Part shown: piece by piece, positions 32,707 through 35,089 of the stretch
Layout of the letters: the number at the start of each line of letters is the position of its first letter
Position numbering within the stretch: position 1 is the stretch's first letter
Source of the DNA: an uncultured Verrucomicrobiota bacterium
GTDB taxonomy: Bacteria; Verrucomicrobiota; Verrucomicrobiia; Limisphaerales; UBA9464
DNA length: 35,089 bases
NCBI GenBank assembly: GCA_903854475.1
Contig: CAINWP010000127.1
Location: 1-35,089, forward strand
Reading direction: 5' to 3'
The notes under the pieces: generated by a model
Databases searched by the model: none
What the model was told of the DNA's origin: nothing
Seen by the model: only the letters and a program-made list of their open reading frames with translations
Program-made: the position numbers and the translations under genes

Positions 32707-33636
32707 ATGAGCCCGGTGCAGATGCTCTTGGGGTGTCTTCTTCTGCTTTATTTGTCGGAGTTCTTGGTTTGGGTGCGCTCCGACGCCTGGCTCTTTAGGC
32801 GTCGCGGGCGGGGTTGGGAGGCACTCACCCAAGGGGCGCTAATCTCCTCTTCGCGTGGGTCGCTGCACTGGGTTTACCCCATCCCTCAGCTGGGTCGGGC
32901 TTATTCGGTTCGAAAATTTGCTTCCACAGCGTCAACTGTTTCAACCGCCGTCAGGCCTACCATCGATACAGCCTTCAGCGTGGTGGATATCGGTAGACGG
33001 CTTCAGGGCGTTGAGGACGCGTTTCGGCCGCTCCGCTGGACATCGTGGTCCCTGTGGGGGCTAGTCTGGGTTGTGTGCCCATTATTGCTCCATTCCTTGG
33101 GGCTGCAGTCGACGCTTTGGTTTCTAATATCCGGAGCGTTGATTCTCATGGCCACTAACGCCCTCCTCCTTGCCCGAATCCACGGTAAAATCATCTCCGG
33201 GTCCGGAGATGAAAGACTCAGGCTAGTGCTCTCCGCGTGCCTCTCTCCGCTGGCTGCGATTCGGTCTTTAGATCTAGCTCAGAAGCAGGCCTTGGACGGT
33301 TTTCATCCTTTGGCCGTGGCCGCGGCTTTGCCGGGATTTCATGGATGGGAAGATTTAGCCGCCGCTGAATGGCGTCGTTTGCGATACTCGGTTGCCTCTC
33401 AGAGTTCGGCTGAATCGGCGATCGATGGCGATGCAGAGGGATCTGAGGACGTCTGTATGGCCATTGAGGTGCTCGCTAGGCAGCGCAGAGTTGACCCAAC
33501 CCTCTGGGACACAGTTCCCAGGGCTGAAGACCCCGCTCACACGCAATATTGCCCACGATGTCGAACGCAGTTCACCCAACAGGCGAACCTTTGTCGCGAC
33601 TGCCGTTGGCCCGTGTTGTTGCCGATTGTCCAGTGA
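32707..33636 (+). CDS. Unrecognised membrane protein with C-terminal zinc ribbon
   Basis: I do not recognise this 309-residue protein. It has a first helix at residues 5-23 (QMLLGCLLLLYLSEFLVWV) and two more around 112-155 (WGLVWVVCPLLLHSLGL, then STLWFLISGALILMATNALL). A soluble C-terminal half follows, ending in a zinc ribbon with paired cysteines: Cys282-x2-Cys285 and Cys296-x2-Cys299 (CPRC and CRDC). A helical stretch with LVLSACLSPLAAIRSLDLAQ, starting near residue 177, precedes the ribbon. It lies 21 bases after the beta-CASP gene with a GTGGAG ribosome-site-like sequence at 32694-32699, so the two may be co-transcribed. Function is unknown. Confidence 0.8.
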   Translation: MSPVQMLLGCLLLLYLSEFLVWVRSDAWLFRRRGRGWEALTQGALISSSRGSLHWVYPIPQLGRAYSVRKFASTASTVSTAVRPTIDTAFSVVDIGRRLQGVEDAFRPLRWTSWSLWGLVWVVCPLLLHSLGLQSTLWFLISGALILMATNALLLARIHGKIISGSGDERLRLVLSACLSPLAAIRSLDLAQKQALDGFHPLAVAAALPGFHGWEDLAAAEWRRLRYSVASQSSAESAIDGDAEGSEDVCMAIEVLARQRRVDPTLWDTVPRAEDPAHTQYCPRCRTQFTQQANLCRDCRWPVLLPIVQ

Positions 33637-33638
33637 CC

Positions 33639-33663
33639 TGAGGCAGGGATCCGCAGTGCCTCA
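33639..33663. terminator. Stem-loop between convergent genes
   Basis: TGAGGCA (33639-33645) and TGCCTCA (33657-33663) form a perfect 7-bp stem with an 11-base loop in the 40-base gap between the membrane-protein gene and the convergent miaE-like gene. There is no T-run. A shared weak terminator is plausible. Confidence 0.35.
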
Positions 33664-33676
33664 ACTTGCAGAAGAT

Positions 33677-34249
33677 TTAGTGCAAGATGCACAAATCGTG
33701 TTGATGCCCCATCAGTTCGCTGTCGCGGTCGAGGAACCAATCCAGACGAGAGTCCGCTTCATCTAGGTCGATCTCCCGAGCCATGATCAGATAGGTCGCG
33801 TAATGGTTGCCCTCCGATTCGACCAACGACTGATAGAAGCGCGATAAAACCGGTTCGGTCTTTGCGAGGTAGGTAGAGAGGATTTGGAATTTCTCGCAGC
33901 TACGACCCTCGATCAAAGCACACACCACTAAGTGGTCGATCGCGGATTCGCGGCGCCCCTGACGAACGCCCCTCATCATGCCTGTAATCCACTCGCTGCG
34001 CTGAGGTTGGCCAAAAGCCCAGCCCCGTTGCTCCAGAAGCCCTAGAACCAATTCGAAGTGCTCCAACTCCTCCATGGCGATCCTGTTCAGAGTGTGAACC
34101 TTCGGGAAAAGCTCCCGGTACTTTTCGAGATGAATGGCTGTGGTCGCGGCCTTGCGCTCGAGGTGAGCGTGATCCACAAGCAAATCCTGCAGACAGCGGG
34201 TCACTCGAGGGGCCCATTCCGGATCGACTGAACGACGCAGCATCAGCAT
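33677..34249 (-). CDS. miaE: tRNA-(ms2io6A37) hydroxylase, MiaE family
   Basis: This 190-residue protein has a ferritin-like non-haem diiron fold. MiaE hydroxylates the isopentenyl group of 2-methylthio-N6-isopentenyladenosine at tRNA position 37, using oxygen. Diiron ligand motifs are visible: LLVDHAHLERKAATTAIHL (Glu31), IAMEELEHFELVL (Glu61 and His64), CALIEGRSCEKFQIL, and SLVESEGNHYATYLIM with the second Glu-x2-His pair. Length suits the compact bacterial form (Salmonella MiaE is longer, about 270). ATG 34249 and a second ATG two codons later are both possible. It is on the opposite strand from the membrane-protein gene; no miaA or miaB is in the window. Confidence 0.9.
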   Translation of the reverse strand: MLMLRRSVDPEWAPRVTRCLQDLLVDHAHLERKAATTAIHLEKYRELFPKVHTLNRIAMEELEHFELVLGLLEQRGWAFGQPQRSEWITGMMRGVRQGRRESAIDHLVVCALIEGRSCEKFQILSTYLAKTEPVLSRFYQSLVESEGNHYATYLIMAREIDLDEADSRLDWFLDRDSELMGHQHDLCILH

Positions 34250-34690
34250 GACAAAACTTACATCGAACTCGATAGGTAGATAAAGCAGATCAAGAAGTTC
34301 CGGCCCCCCCTTGAATCCAAAGGGTCCGCCGCCGCGTCGGAGGCGCTATTAGGGGCAACCGAAGCAAAGCGGGAGCAGCGTTCATGCTCAACTCCTGGGG
34401 AACCTGCCCACCTGTCAGCGAAGGCACCCAAAAAGCCAAAACCTGCCAGTTTCAAAATCACCGTCGCCAACACCTCGACGGATCATAGATTCACCTTTTC
34501 ATGGTGGTTGCTTCAGCGGATCCAGATGCCGTTTGTTGGGGATTGAATCCTTTTGAGAACCATTCAAAGAAGGGAGAAACGCGCTAGGAACGCTGAAAAT
34601 CCGTGGTTTTTCGACCGGCATTATACCGTCGCTTTCGGAGCGACGCTGCCATTCAGACCTAAAACTCCGCATCCAACGGCAAAAACCTGT

Positions 34691-34723
34691 AACCCCTGTA
34701 AAAACCCAGTTTTCACAGGGGTT
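34691..34723. repeat. Long imperfect inverted repeat (13-bp stem)
   Basis: AACCCCTGTAAAA (34691-34703) pairs with TTTTCACAGGGGTT (34710-34723) over 13 bp with one bulged C and a 6-base loop. No T-run follows beyond the arms. A partial direct repeat of the left arm (ACCTGTA) lies immediately before it. It looks like a REP-type intergenic element or a terminator remnant; copy number in the genome is unknown. Confidence 0.5.
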
Positions 34724-34936
34724 CATCGGGTGTTGTTTCCATTTCATTGGTCCGTTAGCAGGTCAATCGCATCTAGAAACGTCGGAGTAGGCTGGGCAGC
34801 CGAAAATATCTTGAAACGATTGTGCGGCAAAAGCCCAGTGAAACAGCCTGTTCCTGATCAGTTTCCAAAATATTACCAAAAAGGTGTTGTCAGTCTGAAG
34901 GTGTTGGGCTTAACTGTCCTCGTTCTTACGAACAAC

Positions 34937-35041
34937 GCGGTTTAAAGCCGCTAAGTTCATCAGCCGGATGGGTTGAAGCTGAAATAATCTTCAACCACAT
35001 TTTTCGTCGCCTGATAGGGCGGTTTTCGACCGAAAGGTTGA
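34937..35041 (+). promoter_or_regulatory. Candidate structured 5' leader of the downstream gene
   Basis: Four stem-loops follow one another in 105 bases: GCGG/CCGC (34937-34951); GGTTGAAG/CTTCAACC (34971-34978 with 34989-34996), perfect 8 bp; GTCGCC/GGCGGT (35006-35011 with 35018-35023), with two wobble pairs; and TCGACC-GAAA-GGTTGA (35026-35041), closed by a GNRA tetraloop. The next start codon is at 35080. I do not recognise a known riboswitch class. Confidence 0.35.
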
Positions 35042-35079
35042 GATTCTGAGCGTCAATTCTTTGAAGTGAGGTTAAACTC

Positions 35080-35089
35080 ATGTCAAAAA
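35080..35089 (+). CDS. Start of a gene cut by the window edge
   Basis: ATG at 35080 begins Met-Ser-Lys and then the window ends. GTGAGG at 35066-35071 is a fair ribosome site eight bases before it, and a hairpin-rich leader lies upstream. Nothing can be said about the product. Confidence 0.5.

Larger units (their letters stand above)
34250..35079. other. Hairpin-rich region without a convincing gene
   Basis: Open frames here reach 130 codons (34553-34945, plus) and 82 codons (34499-34747, minus), but they run through strong inverted repeats and match nothing I recognise. A 71-codon minus-strand frame (34258-34473, GTG start) begins with a hydrophobic stretch but has no ribosome site. Clear structures are a GTCGCT/AGCGAC stem at 34628-34644, a long dyad at 34691-34723, GCGG/CCGC at 34937-34951, an 8-bp stem at 34971-34996, and two further stems at 35006-35041. 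The last four precede the gene starting at 35080 and may form a structured leader. Confidence 0.55.

Noticed and set aside
34553..34945. 130-codon plus-strand frame near the right end
   Set aside because: It runs through strong inverted repeats, lacks a ribosome site and resembles no protein I know.

Overview
The window is a stretch of bacterial chromosome with moderately high G+C and tightly packed genes. It most likely comes from a member of the Verrucomicrobiota or a related PVC-group bacterium. The reasons are the Lys-rich HU protein, a DUF2723-like membrane protein fused to TPRs, a complete flagellar basal-body operon in a genome where most starts lack a Shine-Dalgarno sequence, and the secreted EF-hand and CpxRA-like gene pairs. 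The lineage is an inference from protein style; there is no rRNA in the window.

Layout. Bases 1-516 hold no convincing gene. An HU gene with a strong terminator follows (517-872). A three-gene envelope-glycan block (1029-6042) encodes a multi-pass GT-C-like/TPR protein, a GT4 glycosyltransferase and a WecA/MraY-type polyprenyl-phosphate sugar-1-phosphate transferase. Bases 6224-19421 form one co-directional flagellar operon: flgB-flgC-fliE-fliF-fliG-fliH-fliI-fliJ-motE-like-fliK-flgD-flgE-like-fliL-fliM-fliN. It encodes the rod, MS ring, C ring, the ATPase part of the export apparatus, and the hook cap, hook and hook-length ruler. The export gate (fliPQR, flhBA), stator and filament genes are not present here. 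A candidate sigma-54 promoter sits just before flgB.

A secreted M13 zinc metallopeptidase (19506-21581) follows. Convergent to it is a minus-strand operon (25680-21674) that reads as a phosphonate catabolic module: phosphonoacetate hydrolase (PhnA), a HemL-like class III PLP enzyme where PhnW would be expected, and phosphonoacetaldehyde dehydrogenase (PhnY). Together they would take an aminoethylphosphonate-type compound to acetate and phosphate. A NatAB-like ABC exporter pair comes next (25827-28267).

Bases 28321-31245 hold a small secreted EF-hand protein, with its own terminator, divergent from an OmpR/CpxR-type response regulator and its histidine kinase. The kinase has a Gly/Pro-rich sensor loop, and the arrangement suggests a sensor circuit for calcium or envelope state. 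The last part has a beta-CASP metallo-beta-lactamase nuclease, an unrecognised membrane protein with a C-terminal zinc ribbon, and a MiaE-like tRNA hydroxylase on the minus strand. About 830 bases without a clear gene follow; they are rich in stem-loops and lead into the start of another gene at the right edge.

The observations most worth a second look are the PhnW-less phosphonate operon, the EF-hand/two-component locus, the hairpin-rich right end, the sigma-54-like site with a nearby dyad before flgB, and the in-frame 12-bp repeat expansions in fliK.
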